This document shows, one piece after another, positions 29,352-39,369 of a DNA stretch of 64,000 nt. The position numbers and the translations under genes were made by a program. Every line of letters begins with the position of its first letter. Position 1 is the first letter of the stretch. Under the pieces are notes generated by a model, which searched no databases, was not told the origin of the DNA, and saw only the letters and a program-made list of their open reading frames with translations. The stretch is from Candidatus Bathyarchaeota archaeon (lineage in GTDB: Archaea; Thermoproteota; Bathyarchaeia; Bathyarchaeales; Bathycorpusculaceae): positions 1 to 64,000 of the forward strand of contig PLYI01000120.1 in NCBI GenBank assembly GCA_003151735.1. The letters run 5' to 3'.

Positions 29352-32327
29352 CTATGGCTTCTTTCTGAGCATCAATAAAGCCAGCGCAACGCCGACTATG
29401 ATGATTGCAACGATTATTCCAACTATTGAAGGAACAAAGTATTGGTCAGCAACTGATGGTGCGGCAGTTGGAGTTGGAGCTAGCGTCGGGTGTGCTTCCA
29501 TTATGTTTAATGCTGTTTCCGAGGTTGATGGCCAGTAACCGTTGGTTCCTGCGAAGATAGCGTAAACTCTGTAGCTGCCTGGGATGTCTGGTTTCCATGC
29601 AAGGCTGAATGACCCGGATAAATCAGTTGTTGTGGTTCCTATTTGCCTATAGTTGCCGTTGGAGTCTAAGACATACACGCTCACTGGAACTCCGGTGAAG
29701 TTGGTTGGGTGTGGCTGTTGCTGGTAAACGTACTCCATCAAAGATGCCATGCTTGCGTCAGACGCAACTGGAACTCCGCTTGGAAAGTCTGCTTTCACTT
29801 GTGATTGCTGTGTACCAGCGGAAATGTCGGTGACAGTGCCTTGTATAACCACGTTGTCTCCGAATGCCGAAACGACTGGTGAAGCTGAAACTGTTGTTGC
29901 ACTGGGTCCTCTGCCTACACTGTAAATTGAGTTGTCGTATCCGTTCCACATTACTGCATAGCCGTCTGCGATGGCATAGCTCATTGCGGCGAATTCGTTG
30001 TTGTCATTTGATAATGTCCAAATTTCTGTTCCGGTCGTAGCGTTAATTGCACGTGCTAAACACTCCTTGTAAATCGGTGAATCGACAGTGTGCTCTGTAG
30101 TAGCGAGGTAGATTACTCCGTTGCCAATAGCTTGTATCCCGGTTGGGTAGTCACCGTAGGGTGTATCAAAGCCTGCGAATGTGCTGTTGCCAGGTCCTCC
30201 GTTACCGTAGGTCCACATTAGGCTTCCATTTACCATAGAGTTAGCGTAGACTATACCTGCGTAAGAACTGCTGTAGAGCATGCCATATGCGGGGACACTG
30301 GCTATGAATGGATAGATTGGGTTGCCATAGTAGTCAAAGGCTGCTTGCGAAGCAGTTGGCCCCCATATTTTCGCACCTGTTAGCATGCTGTATCCTACAA
30401 ACTGCGTGGTTTGCTGGTATGATTCAGCGAATGTATTGGTCGTTGGATCTGCTCCGGCAAATGTGACAGTTAAGTTGCCTGCTGGTTGAACTGTATTTGT
30501 CCATAGGATCTGACCGAATGTTGAATGAGTGGTGTTGAGGTCGACAGCGAAGTATGTGTAGGGATTCACGCTTTGGGTTGCAAATGTTTGTGGAGTGCCG
30601 CTGGAATAAGAGCCGTTTCTGCAAATCATCATATTATCATAGAAAGTTGCTAATACAGTAAATGCTTGTGAAGCGTCAGGGTTAGTAGGAGGCGTGCTAT
30701 ATTGGCTAGCGCCATAAACGACTGTTCCGTTAGTAAGTGTTGTTAGAGTTTGGTTGCCCATCACGTTGAGCCATGGTACTGAAATGTTCCAGTCAAAACG
30801 GTCAAATGGACTGTTTGCATTGTTTATGCCGGCGTTAACCAAGTAAGTAGGTCCAGTATAGGGTGTATAGGCTCCGGTAAGCGTTGGATTTAGCGTCGGT
30901 ATAGACACTAATGATGTAATGGCGGTTATAGCACTCGTTGCCACTCCTGTTGTAGTAGTCGTACTAGTCGATGGTATGTTAGTGCTACTGGAATTGTAAA
31001 GTGTTGGTGTCAGAATATCATTTCCGCCTGAGGCCCCGATTCCAAGGTAATTCCACATTTTGGATGAGTTCCATTCACGTAAACTCCAACTTGGATTTTG
31101 TGCGGTTCCATCATTTGCGAAGACATACTTTAGTTGTTCGCCACTTGGACCCATGGCTGCTGAGCCTGAAGGAGCGTTTGTCATGTTGAAAAGAAAGTCT
31201 CCTGTAGCTGCATCAAAAGCCTCGCCGTTGCCGAGGGGGATTACAAGGGTTCCGAATGTGATTGAGCCGCCGAATGATGAGAATAGGATTCCTGATTGCA
31301 CTCCGTGTTGGTTAGGGTCTTGATGGTCATATACGTAGCCGAATGATATCGTAGGCATAGTAGGATTAGTCCAAACAATTTCCCCTGTCGCTAGGTTTTG
31401 GCAAACTTCTGCTCCACCAGATCCAGAGAAGGTGCCTATTGGTTGTCTGTAGTAGATGTATCCGTTAAGTATTATCACGTTGGTGAATTTTTGCAAGTAT
31501 GCAGACCCTTCATTATAGGTGTCGCCTAGTTTACCTGCTGTGCTAGTTCCGCCAACGACTCCTCCTGCCATAAGTGGATATGTCCACATCACGTGGCCAG
31601 TGGTTGGACCTACTGCATCGCCTGGATATACCTGGAAAAATGACGCTCCATTGTAGCCGCTAAGAGTCCCAGAACCCGTTGCAGAATTAACAGCTGAACC
31701 TGTACCTAGCCAGTTCGATGAAATTGTAAACCAATCGTTGTTATTGCCGTATATTGGTCTCTCCCAGAAAGCTGTCGGCAGTGGTGAGCTACCAGTAGGT
31801 CCAGGGATTGACTCTTGTTGTACAGTAAGGGTTGTATTTGCAGAGGCGGCTGTATAATAATCGCCAACAAGTATTGAAGTGGGGTTATAGTCGCCTGCAA
31901 CACTGTCATTATATGGCTGTCCCGGGAAATTAAACAGGAAAGTGTAGGTTCCAACCTGATCTGGAGTGAAGAAACTGAACTGTGACGATGTTGGGTCGCT
32001 GACAACTGGAAAAATTGTTGTAGTTGCTGTACCGTCAGGCTTTACTACTGTGAGATTGTAGTTATGGAATCTAAAGGTGTTCGTTAGTGCTGCAGAGTCA
32101 GCTGTACTAGCGCCTGCTCCGAAAACTGTGTCAAGCCACGTGAAAACAGTCACTCGTTGACCGACACCTATTGGGTCAGGTGCAGCGACAATGTATGCAG
32201 TTGGTATTATCGTCCAAGAGGGTGAATGTGCACTAGTAGCTGGAATCAGCATCGTTGCTGCTCCCATTGAAATGATTAAGAATATCGCAATCGAAATAGC
32301 TGCTGTTTTACTTTCTGAAATTTTCAT
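29352..32327 (-). CDS. Large Ig/PQQ-propeller/Ig surface protein (991 aa)
   Basis: Same architecture and motifs; ends LMLRKKP. Confidence 0.87.
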   Translation of the reverse strand: MKISESKTAAISIAIFLIISMGAATMLIPATSAHSPSWTIIPTAYIVAAPDPIGVGQRVTVFTWLDTVFGAGASTADSAALTNTFRFHNYNLTVVKPDGTATTTIFPVVSDPTSSQFSFFTPDQVGTYTFLFNFPGQPYNDSVAGDYNPTSILVGDYYTAASANTTLTVQQESIPGPTGSSPLPTAFWERPIYGNNNDWFTISSNWLGTGSAVNSATGSGTLSGYNGASFFQVYPGDAVGPTTGHVMWTYPLMAGGVVGGTSTAGKLGDTYNEGSAYLQKFTNVIILNGYIYYRQPIGTFSGSGGAEVCQNLATGEIVWTNPTMPTISFGYVYDHQDPNQHGVQSGILFSSFGGSITFGTLVIPLGNGEAFDAATGDFLFNMTNAPSGSAAMGPSGEQLKYVFANDGTAQNPSWSLREWNSSKMWNYLGIGASGGNDILTPTLYNSSSTNIPSTSTTTTTGVATSAITAITSLVSIPTLNPTLTGAYTPYTGPTYLVNAGINNANSPFDRFDWNISVPWLNVMGNQTLTTLTNGTVVYGASQYSTPPTNPDASQAFTVLATFYDNMMICRNGSYSSGTPQTFATQSVNPYTYFAVDLNTTHSTFGQILWTNTVQPAGNLTVTFAGADPTTNTFAESYQQTTQFVGYSMLTGAKIWGPTASQAAFDYYGNPIYPFIASVPAYGMLYSSSYAGIVYANSMVNGSLMWTYGNGGPGNSTFAGFDTPYGDYPTGIQAIGNGVIYLATTEHTVDSPIYKECLARAINATTGTEIWTLSNDNNEFAAMSYAIADGYAVMWNGYDNSIYSVGRGPSATTVSASPVVSAFGDNVVIQGTVTDISAGTQQSQVKADFPSGVPVASDASMASLMEYVYQQQPHPTNFTGVPVSVYVLDSNGNYRQIGTTTTDLSGSFSLAWKPDIPGSYRVYAIFAGTNGYWPSTSETALNIMEAHPTLAPTPTAAPSVADQYFVPSIVGIIVAIIIVGVALALLMLRKKP

Positions 32328-32538
32328 TTCTTTTATTCTCCTATAAGTTTTGTGATAAAAGACATATCGCTAATTATTAATAAAGTTATTGCCAAAATCC
32401 TCAAAAAAGCATTTGTTCAAAATAAAAGTATATTTTTTGTATTTATAGAGAAAAAAAAGTATCAATAGTTTATTATTATAAAAAAACTACTCAGATCAAA
32501 TTAGTCAAAAAGAGGGGAAGATGTTGTTTTATGAGATT

Positions 32539-35268
32539 TTATGGTCGCTTTCTAAGCAATAGCGCCCCAATTATGAGGATCACTATTATGATTGCAACTG
32601 CTGAGCCCAAAACGTACGTATCTGTCATTGTTGCTAGCGGTGATGGTGTGGGTGCTGGGGTTGGGTGTTCTCCGACAACGTTCATGGCTGTTACAGCGCT
32701 GGATGGCCAGTAACCATTAGTGCCAGCAAAAGTCGCAGTTACAGTGTAGTCGCCCGGAACGTTTGGTGGTGTCCAAGTGTAATGGAATAGACCGTTTGCG
32801 TTGGTAGTTGCGTCGCCGATGTGGACATAGTTGCCGTTTGGATCCATAGCATCTAATGATACTGCAACGCCTGTAAAGTTGGTTGGCAATGGTTTTTGCT
32901 GGTAAACATAGCCCATCCAGTCCTTCATACTAGCATCAGATGAAACTGGAACGCCATTGGGGAAGTCAGCTGCTTGCTGGTCCTGTTTTGTGCCAGCGCA
33001 AATATCAGTCACTGTACCTTGAATAACTACATTGACATTTACTGTTGTAGCAGTCAATGGTGCTTGAACTGTTGTATCACTTGGTCCTCTGCCAACACTG
33101 TAGATTTGGTTGTCATAACCGTTAAACCATGTTGCATAGCCGTCTGCGATAGCGTAGCTCATCGCTGCGAACTCGCCAGTATAGCCTGAAAGAGTCCAGA
33201 CTTCTTTTCCATCAGTGGCATTGATAGCTCGTGCCAACGCGCCTCTCCAAATCGGCGTATTGGTAGTGTGCTCTGAGGTAACTGTGTATATTATTCCGTT
33301 GCCGACTGCGTTTATGAATGTTGGATATTCACCGAAAGGTGTGTTGAAACCAGCGTAAGTGCTGTTGCCTGCGCCACCGTTACCGTAAGTCCAAAGTAGA
33401 TTTCCGGTCTTCAAATCATACGCATAGAGTATTCCCGCGTATCCGATGCTGTATAGGTTTCCGTAGGCAAGTTGACCTTGTATTAGTGGTGTAATTGGGT
33501 TTCCGAAGTAGTCAAGCGGTGCTTGAGAGGCTGTTGGACCCCAAATTTTATCGCCTGTATTTAGGTCGTATCCTACCCATTGCAAAGTTTCCTTGTATCC
33601 TTCAATGAAGACGCCTGTCGCTGGATCAGCCGGGCCTGATAAGACAGTTAAGTTGCCGGCTGGAGGCTGAACTGTTTTTGACCACAATAGTGAACCGATT
33701 GCACCCCTAGACGCATTGAGGTTGATAGCAAAGTATGTATATGGAGTGTTTTGGCTAACTATCCCATACAATCCATTTGTGCTTAGTGTTGGTAGAGCGC
33801 CACTAAAGCAAAGTATCATGTTGCCGTAGAAAGCTGCAACTTCCGTAAAGGGAGGCATAGTATTAGCCCATGATATCGAAATGTTCCAGTCATATCGGTT
33901 ACTTGTACTTGCATCGACCGCGTTTAAAACAGGGGAAACATCTGGCGCTGGTATTAATGCTCCAGTTATACCCCAATTCCACAAGTTAGACGAGTTCCAC
34001 TGAGCCAAATACCACTGCGGTTTTGTAGGAGTGCCGTCGTTTGCTGCAACGTACCTTAAGTGTTCACCGTATGGACCCATTGTTTCAGGAAGAGCACCAG
34101 CCCCTAAGAATCCTGCGCCGCCTGGAGCGTTAGTTACGTTAAACAGCGGAATTCCTGTATCTGCATCAAAAGCTTGGGCAAAGTTACTCGTGAATAAAAT
34201 TGGCGGGTAAACTCCTTTCTGGTTAGGGTTTTGAACGTCATAGATGTAACCGAATGACAGTTGCCCGGCAGGTATAGCAGTGCTCATCCAAATTTGCTGC
34301 CCAGTCCTTAGGTCAATGCAGAAGGTTCCACTGCTCGATCCAGCAAATAGTGTGCCTTCACTTTGGAATGACAGTGGCGTCTGGTAGTATATCTTTCCAT
34401 CCATAATTATTGGATTAGTGTATCTTTGATTGTATGCAGAGCCTTCGAAGAATGTGTCTCCTTGCACGGCAAAGTCGTTTCCTCCGACAACTCCGCCGCT
34501 TTGAAGCGGTTTTGTCCACATGATGTGGCTAGTTTGAGGTCCTACAGCATCACCTGGGAACCTGTTGAGACCTGCGGTGGAAAATCCGTATGCGCCTATG
34601 TCACCTGAACCTACTGATGGTATAACAGGTGCGCCTTGACCTAGCCAGTTTGAAGAAATTGACCACCAGCCAGGGTTTTCACCGTAGATTGGGCGTGTCC
34701 AGTATTCTGTTGGAAGCGGATAGGTACCTATTGCTCCAGGTATTGCTGATTGTAGAACAGTGAGTGTGGCTGATGCAGAACTGGGCAGATAAGTATCGTT
34801 GACCAATGGGTCAGGTTCAAGTTGACCAGTAAATGCATTTACTTGTGTGGTTGGATGGGAATATTGATTGAAGGCTTGTCCTGGGAAACTGAAGTTGAAA
34901 ATGTACGTGCCGACCTGGGAAGGAGTGAAGCTCAAGTCTTGGGATGATGTTGGATCTGCGATGTAGCTGAAAGTCTGTGTTGTCATTGTGCCATCGGGCG
35001 CTGTAATGTTGAACTGGTAATTATGCCATCTGTAATCATTCGTTAATGCTACCTGAGGATCAAGAATCTTGTCAATCCACATAATAACGAGTACTGGTTG
35101 ACCAACGCCTATTGGGTTAGGAGCTACGTTAATGAAAGCATACGTTGGAATTGTCCATGAAGGCGTATGTGCGCTGGTGCTTGGCAGTAGCATTGTTGAA
35201 GCTAACATTGAAATTACAAAGAATATAGCGATTAAAACAGATGCGGTTTTACTTTTAGAATTGTTCAT
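32539..35268 (-). CDS. Large Ig/PQQ-propeller/Ig surface protein (909 aa)
   Basis: Same architecture; YWTRPIYGENPGWWSISSNWLGQG; ends LLLRKRP. Confidence 0.87.
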   Translation of the reverse strand: MNNSKSKTASVLIAIFFVISMLASTMLLPSTSAHTPSWTIPTYAFINVAPNPIGVGQPVLVIMWIDKILDPQVALTNDYRWHNYQFNITAPDGTMTTQTFSYIADPTSSQDLSFTPSQVGTYIFNFSFPGQAFNQYSHPTTQVNAFTGQLEPDPLVNDTYLPSSASATLTVLQSAIPGAIGTYPLPTEYWTRPIYGENPGWWSISSNWLGQGAPVIPSVGSGDIGAYGFSTAGLNRFPGDAVGPQTSHIMWTKPLQSGGVVGGNDFAVQGDTFFEGSAYNQRYTNPIIMDGKIYYQTPLSFQSEGTLFAGSSSGTFCIDLRTGQQIWMSTAIPAGQLSFGYIYDVQNPNQKGVYPPILFTSNFAQAFDADTGIPLFNVTNAPGGAGFLGAGALPETMGPYGEHLRYVAANDGTPTKPQWYLAQWNSSNLWNWGITGALIPAPDVSPVLNAVDASTSNRYDWNISISWANTMPPFTEVAAFYGNMILCFSGALPTLSTNGLYGIVSQNTPYTYFAINLNASRGAIGSLLWSKTVQPPAGNLTVLSGPADPATGVFIEGYKETLQWVGYDLNTGDKIWGPTASQAPLDYFGNPITPLIQGQLAYGNLYSIGYAGILYAYDLKTGNLLWTYGNGGAGNSTYAGFNTPFGEYPTFINAVGNGIIYTVTSEHTTNTPIWRGALARAINATDGKEVWTLSGYTGEFAAMSYAIADGYATWFNGYDNQIYSVGRGPSDTTVQAPLTATTVNVNVVIQGTVTDICAGTKQDQQAADFPNGVPVSSDASMKDWMGYVYQQKPLPTNFTGVAVSLDAMDPNGNYVHIGDATTNANGLFHYTWTPPNVPGDYTVTATFAGTNGYWPSSAVTAMNVVGEHPTPAPTPSPLATMTDTYVLGSAVAIIIVILIIGALLLRKRP

Positions 35269-35472
35269 TTTTCTTTTATTCTCCTAAAATTTAAAGCCTT
35301 ATTATTGGCCATTAATTACAGAAGGCGAGGATGTATTTACATTTTTCTTTTTTTGAACAGAAAACACCAATATCTGCAATTTTTTCAACAATATCATATG
35401 AAATTTTTCTATGAAAACTTTATCGCTAAAATTTAAATTGTGGCTCAACATATATTTGGTGGTTAAAGGCAT

Positions 35473-36513
35473 TTGACTTCAGCGAAGATCGACGAGAAAG
35501 ATGCAAAAATCCTAAGGATGCTGATAGCTGAGTCTAGAACTAGTTTTACAGATATTGCCAGCAAATGCAAAATTACAGTAGGTGCCGTTCGAATGCGCTA
35601 CAAACATCTATGGAAGGAAGGCATAATCAACGGCGAAGTCACTCTTGTTAACCCTCACTATCTCGGCTACAATCACATCGTCGATTTAGGCATCATAACA
35701 GACAATCAAAGTGAAAGTGAAGTTGCTAAATACCTCGAAAGCAAACCCTACATTTCCCAGGTAGTCAAGCATTTAGGCAAGTACAGTTTTTATGGAAAGG
35801 TAGCGTTAAAAAACCTCAATAAATTATCAGGAATAATTGAGAATTTAGAATCAAACAGTAAAATCAAACATGTTGACGCTTTGATTTGGGCAGAAGCTAT
35901 AAACATAGAATTTCCCCAAAACCTAATCATTAGCCCCCTCAAATACGAAAATAGCTATAAAAGTAATCAAAAGCCTGCTTTAACCAATCTGGACCCTTCA
36001 GCCTCGGAAATCGACGAAACAGATGTAAAAATCGCTCGGGTACTCTGCAGAAAATCTCGAACACCGTTTAAGAAAATTGCAGAACAACTGGATTTATCAA
36101 CTAAAACGGTAATACATAGGTACCGAAAACTCAGAGAAAACCTGTTCACCCTTTCCACAGTGACTCTTGATTTAAACAAGCTTGGGTACAAAGCTTTAAT
36201 GAACCTTTACATAAAAGTCTTAAACCGGAGCAAGATAGCAGAGATTCATAGTCAACTACTCCAGATACCCAACGTATTGGTTATCATAAGACTCATCGGC
36301 GCATACGACTTATACGTTGCAATTGCCGTAGAGGATTTTGATAAAATGTTTGAAGCAAAAGAAAAAATCAGGAAAATCATCGGTCTAGAAAACCCTGATG
36401 TTTTCGTAACGCCAATGCCTCCAGCTTGGCCCTTAAACCTGTTCCCTTCGCTGCTGGAAAACGTAGTTATGCCAAAGTATTGGCCTGACAAATCAAACAT
36501 TGAACCCAAATAA
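35473..36513 (+). CDS. Double-module Lrp/AsnC-family regulator
   Basis: Two AsnC-type HTH units (IDEKDAKILRMLIAESRTSFTDIASKC and IDETDVKIARVLCRKSRTPFKKIAEQL), each followed by an AsnC-like effector domain. Confidence 0.82.
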   Translation: MTSAKIDEKDAKILRMLIAESRTSFTDIASKCKITVGAVRMRYKHLWKEGIINGEVTLVNPHYLGYNHIVDLGIITDNQSESEVAKYLESKPYISQVVKHLGKYSFYGKVALKNLNKLSGIIENLESNSKIKHVDALIWAEAINIEFPQNLIISPLKYENSYKSNQKPALTNLDPSASEIDETDVKIARVLCRKSRTPFKKIAEQLDLSTKTVIHRYRKLRENLFTLSTVTLDLNKLGYKALMNLYIKVLNRSKIAEIHSQLLQIPNVLVIIRLIGAYDLYVAIAVEDFDKMFEAKEKIRKIIGLENPDVFVTPMPPAWPLNLFPSLLENVVMPKYWPDKSNIEPK

Positions 36514-36519
36514 TAAAGC

Positions 36520-36585
36520 TAAACCAGAATGCTTTGGCAATTCAAGAATCAAATTTCAATCCATCTGGTTTTTTATTCTTTTGCG
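36520..36585 (+). terminator. Possible hairpin terminator between two plus-strand genes
   Basis: AAACCAGA...TCTGGTTTTTTATTCTTTT: inverted repeat followed by a T-rich run. Confidence 0.4.
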
Positions 36586-36633
36586 TCTTTTTAGCGGTTT
36601 AGGCGAAATGTTTAAGCATAAAGCACCTCCTTT

Positions 36634-38043
36634 TTGAAGAATAAATGTGAAGTTGAAATGAAGCCTCACGTAACCTTAGTTAACCCTGCCGCTCCAGTGG
36701 GCGCTGCAATGCACATGCCTTTTGCACTGTTGGGTTTGGGGTATTTGGCGGCTGTTTTAGAGAAAAACAACTACAAGGTTGACGTAATCGACTGTCAAGT
36801 GCTTAAGCTCTCTTTTGAAGATTTTAAAAGCGAGATAAGCAAGCGTCAACCCGACATCGTTGGGGTAACTTCATCCACGTTGACTTATCAGACAGCTCTG
36901 AAGTTAGTTAAGATTGCCAAAGAGGCTTGCCCAAACTGTATAACCCTCGCGGGCGGTTCACACGTTACTTTTTGGGATGACCACGCATTGGAAGAGTGCT
37001 CAGAACTCGACATCGTAATCAGAAAAGAGGGCGAAAACACGATGTTGGAGTTGGTGCAGCGAATCGAAGCGGGCAAAAGTTATTTCGACGTTTTAGGCAC
37101 CACTTGCCGTAGAGAAGGCAAAATCGTCAGAAATCAAGATAGAACCTACATTGAGGATTTGGACAGTTTGCCCTTCCCAGCGCGTCATCTTTGGCCAATG
37201 GAGAAGTTCCGCGAACTCGAAGATATCCTTTATTTAGCGACCAGCAGAGGATGCGTCTACTGGTGTGAATTCTGCACAACAGTGAGGATGCATGGACGCA
37301 AATACCGCATGCGTAGTCCCAAAAACGTAGTAGATGAATTAGAGTTTCTGAATAAAACTTATGGCGTGAAAAAATTCACTTTTTGTGATGACGCGTTCAC
37401 CGTGGACCAACCTAGAACTGAAGCGCTTTGCAGCGAAATTCTTCAGCGTGGTTTGAAGATTGAATGGAACTGTGGCACACGAGTAGATATGTTAACCCAA
37501 GAGTTGCTAACTAAAATGAAGGCAGCTGGATGTGTTTCCGTCTGGTTCGGTGTTGAATCAGGAACACAGCAGGTTTTGGATGCAATGAAAAAAGGAATCA
37601 CTCCTGAATTAACCATGAAAGTTTTGGGTTGGGTACGAGAGGCAGGTTTGATGCCTGTTCCAAACGTTATCCTTGGATTCCCAGGGGAAACAATGCAAAG
37701 CGCTTGGAAAACTATCAAGTTTGTCGAGAAGGTGGCTCCTGACGCCGTTGGGTTCTACAATGTTGCAACGCCCTTTCCTGGCACACCCATGTATGATTTG
37801 GTTAAGGAGAAGGGGTGGCTGAGAATAACTGACTTTGACATGTACGACACGACCAAACCGATTTTTGAGACACCGCAGCTTAGTATGAAAGAACTCGGCA
37901 AACTACGCGAAGGCGCATTCCACCACTACTACCTGCGAAGGGAGTACTTTTTTGAGAAGAAAAGACGCTTTAAACTGTCAACGGCACTGGTTGTCGGCGT
38001 GCACCTGATTGCTAATATTAAACTTAAGCTCAGAAGAAGCTGA
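36634..38043 (+). CDS. B12-binding domain radical SAM protein
   Basis: HVTLVNPAAPVGAAMHMPFALLGLGYLAAVLEKNNYKVDVIDCQ; CVYWCEFC motif. Confidence 0.88.
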   Translation: MKNKCEVEMKPHVTLVNPAAPVGAAMHMPFALLGLGYLAAVLEKNNYKVDVIDCQVLKLSFEDFKSEISKRQPDIVGVTSSTLTYQTALKLVKIAKEACPNCITLAGGSHVTFWDDHALEECSELDIVIRKEGENTMLELVQRIEAGKSYFDVLGTTCRREGKIVRNQDRTYIEDLDSLPFPARHLWPMEKFRELEDILYLATSRGCVYWCEFCTTVRMHGRKYRMRSPKNVVDELEFLNKTYGVKKFTFCDDAFTVDQPRTEALCSEILQRGLKIEWNCGTRVDMLTQELLTKMKAAGCVSVWFGVESGTQQVLDAMKKGITPELTMKVLGWVREAGLMPVPNVILGFPGETMQSAWKTIKFVEKVAPDAVGFYNVATPFPGTPMYDLVKEKGWLRITDFDMYDTTKPIFETPQLSMKELGKLREGAFHHYYLRREYFFEKKRRFKLSTALVVGVHLIANIKLKLRRS

Positions 38044-38047
38044 ATGC

Positions 38048-38695
38048 CTATTTCTTTCTCTTTTTCACCAAGTTGAAGGCTAAGCCGACGACGAATGGAG
38101 CAACGATTACTGCAAAGAGGACTGACCATAATGATACTGGAGAAGACGGCGTTGGCAGAGAGTTTGGGTTGCAGGTGCTGTTTTCAAATGGTTGGGTACT
38201 TGCAATAGGATTTATAGTGGAATCAACGAGTGCATTTGGATTCTTTTCAGTCGGGGTTGGTGTAAGCGGAGGCAACACAAAAACCCATAAACCGGGCAGA
38301 AATACTGAATTCGTATACTTACCCTCGGAGTCTGTTATTTGCAGAGTAATCGAGTATGTTCCATTCGTGTCAGGCATAAATTCGAAAACGTTGGAGTTTG
38401 CACCTGGTACGGCGATGACGTCTCCGAGGGGTGAAAGGTCATATCCCATGCCCGGTTTCCAAGTCGGCCACAGCTGGGTACACCATTGGTAACTGTACGG
38501 TGGTGTTCCGCCAGTGCATGTCGCGGTGAATTCTACCCGCTGGTTAACGTAAGTTGTATGTGAACCGTAGGTTATCTGTACGTTGGTCGATATATTCTTC
38601 GCCTTAACGGTACCAACTGCAAACGAGGAAGTTAACATTGCCAAAGCCAAAGCGGCTAAAATAACTATCATCTTCATATGGGCACATCTGTACAT
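38048..38695 (-). CDS. Secreted PKD/Ig-like domain protein with C-terminal TM
   Basis: Signal peptide (start probably MKMIV at 38677); VEFTATCTGGTPPYSYQWC..NGTYSITLQITDSEG; C-terminal TM plus KKRKK. Confidence 0.7.
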   Translation of the reverse strand: MYRCAHMKMIVILAALALAMLTSSFAVGTVKAKNISTNVQITYGSHTTYVNQRVEFTATCTGGTPPYSYQWCTQLWPTWKPGMGYDLSPLGDVIAVPGANSNVFEFMPDTNGTYSITLQITDSEGKYTNSVFLPGLWVFVLPPLTPTPTEKNPNALVDSTINPIASTQPFENSTCNPNSLPTPSSPVSLWSVLFAVIVAPFVVGLAFNLVKKRKK

Positions 38696-38730
38696 TCAAA
38701 GAATAAAATGCGCCTCTTAGTTCTATTCAA

Positions 38731-38745
38731 GGAACAAACCGTTCC
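38731..38745 (-). promoter_or_regulatory. Palindrome-like motif GGAACGGTTTGTTCC (minus-strand reading), candidate operator
   Basis: 35-53 bp upstream of the 38048-38695 start, depending on the start chosen. Confidence 0.4.
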
Positions 38746-38762
38746 AAAGCTGGAGCACCCAA

Positions 38763-39212
38763 CTAAAAATTGGGTTTTTTCCTAAACCGCAAAGCTTCAA
38801 TCAGAAAAATAGCTGCAGCAACAACCGTTACTATTGTAAGCAACCAAAAGGATTCTTCAATTGACCCGCCCAAAATCAAATGGATTGTTAAAACAGCCAG
38901 TTCAGCCGCGAGGACCGCTATGAAGATGAATCCGAAGATAGCGAAGGTTGGGACAAGCGTTTTTCCAAACCATAAATAACCTTTTATACGTATTTTTTTC
39001 TTGACAATATAGTTGCCGTATGTATCTTTTTCTACTAAGCCTTGTTCAACGAGTTTTTGGAGGTTTCGGTAAGCCACGCTTGGGCTGCTGAGGTTGGCTC
39101 CACGCATCAAGTCTCTGGGACCAACTGGTTTACCGACCCTAACCAGATACAGATACGTTTGAAGTGTAGTTGCGTTTGGTTCTTTCTCAGTTTCCAAGCT
39201 TAGCATCGCCAA
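38763..39212 (-). CDS. Winged-HTH protein with C-terminal TM helices
   Basis: LQTYLYLVRVGKPVGPRDLMRGANLSSPSVAYRNLQKLVEQGLVEKD followed by two hydrophobic segments. Confidence 0.75.
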   Translation of the reverse strand: MAMLSLETEKEPNATTLQTYLYLVRVGKPVGPRDLMRGANLSSPSVAYRNLQKLVEQGLVEKDTYGNYIVKKKIRIKGYLWFGKTLVPTFAIFGFIFIAVLAAELAVLTIHLILGGSIEESFWLLTIVTVVAAAIFLIEALRFRKKPNF

Positions 39213-39369
39213 GACTAATTAGCGTAGTCTACACTTAAAAAACCAACCGCAAGACAAAAATTTTGCGAAGATTTTAAAGAAAACGTGAAGTTAGAAGAGA
39301 TAGTTTTTTTATTTGTTGATTTTAAACAAAAAAAGAAAAGGGAATTATTGTTTGTTTGTCTGTTTTTGT

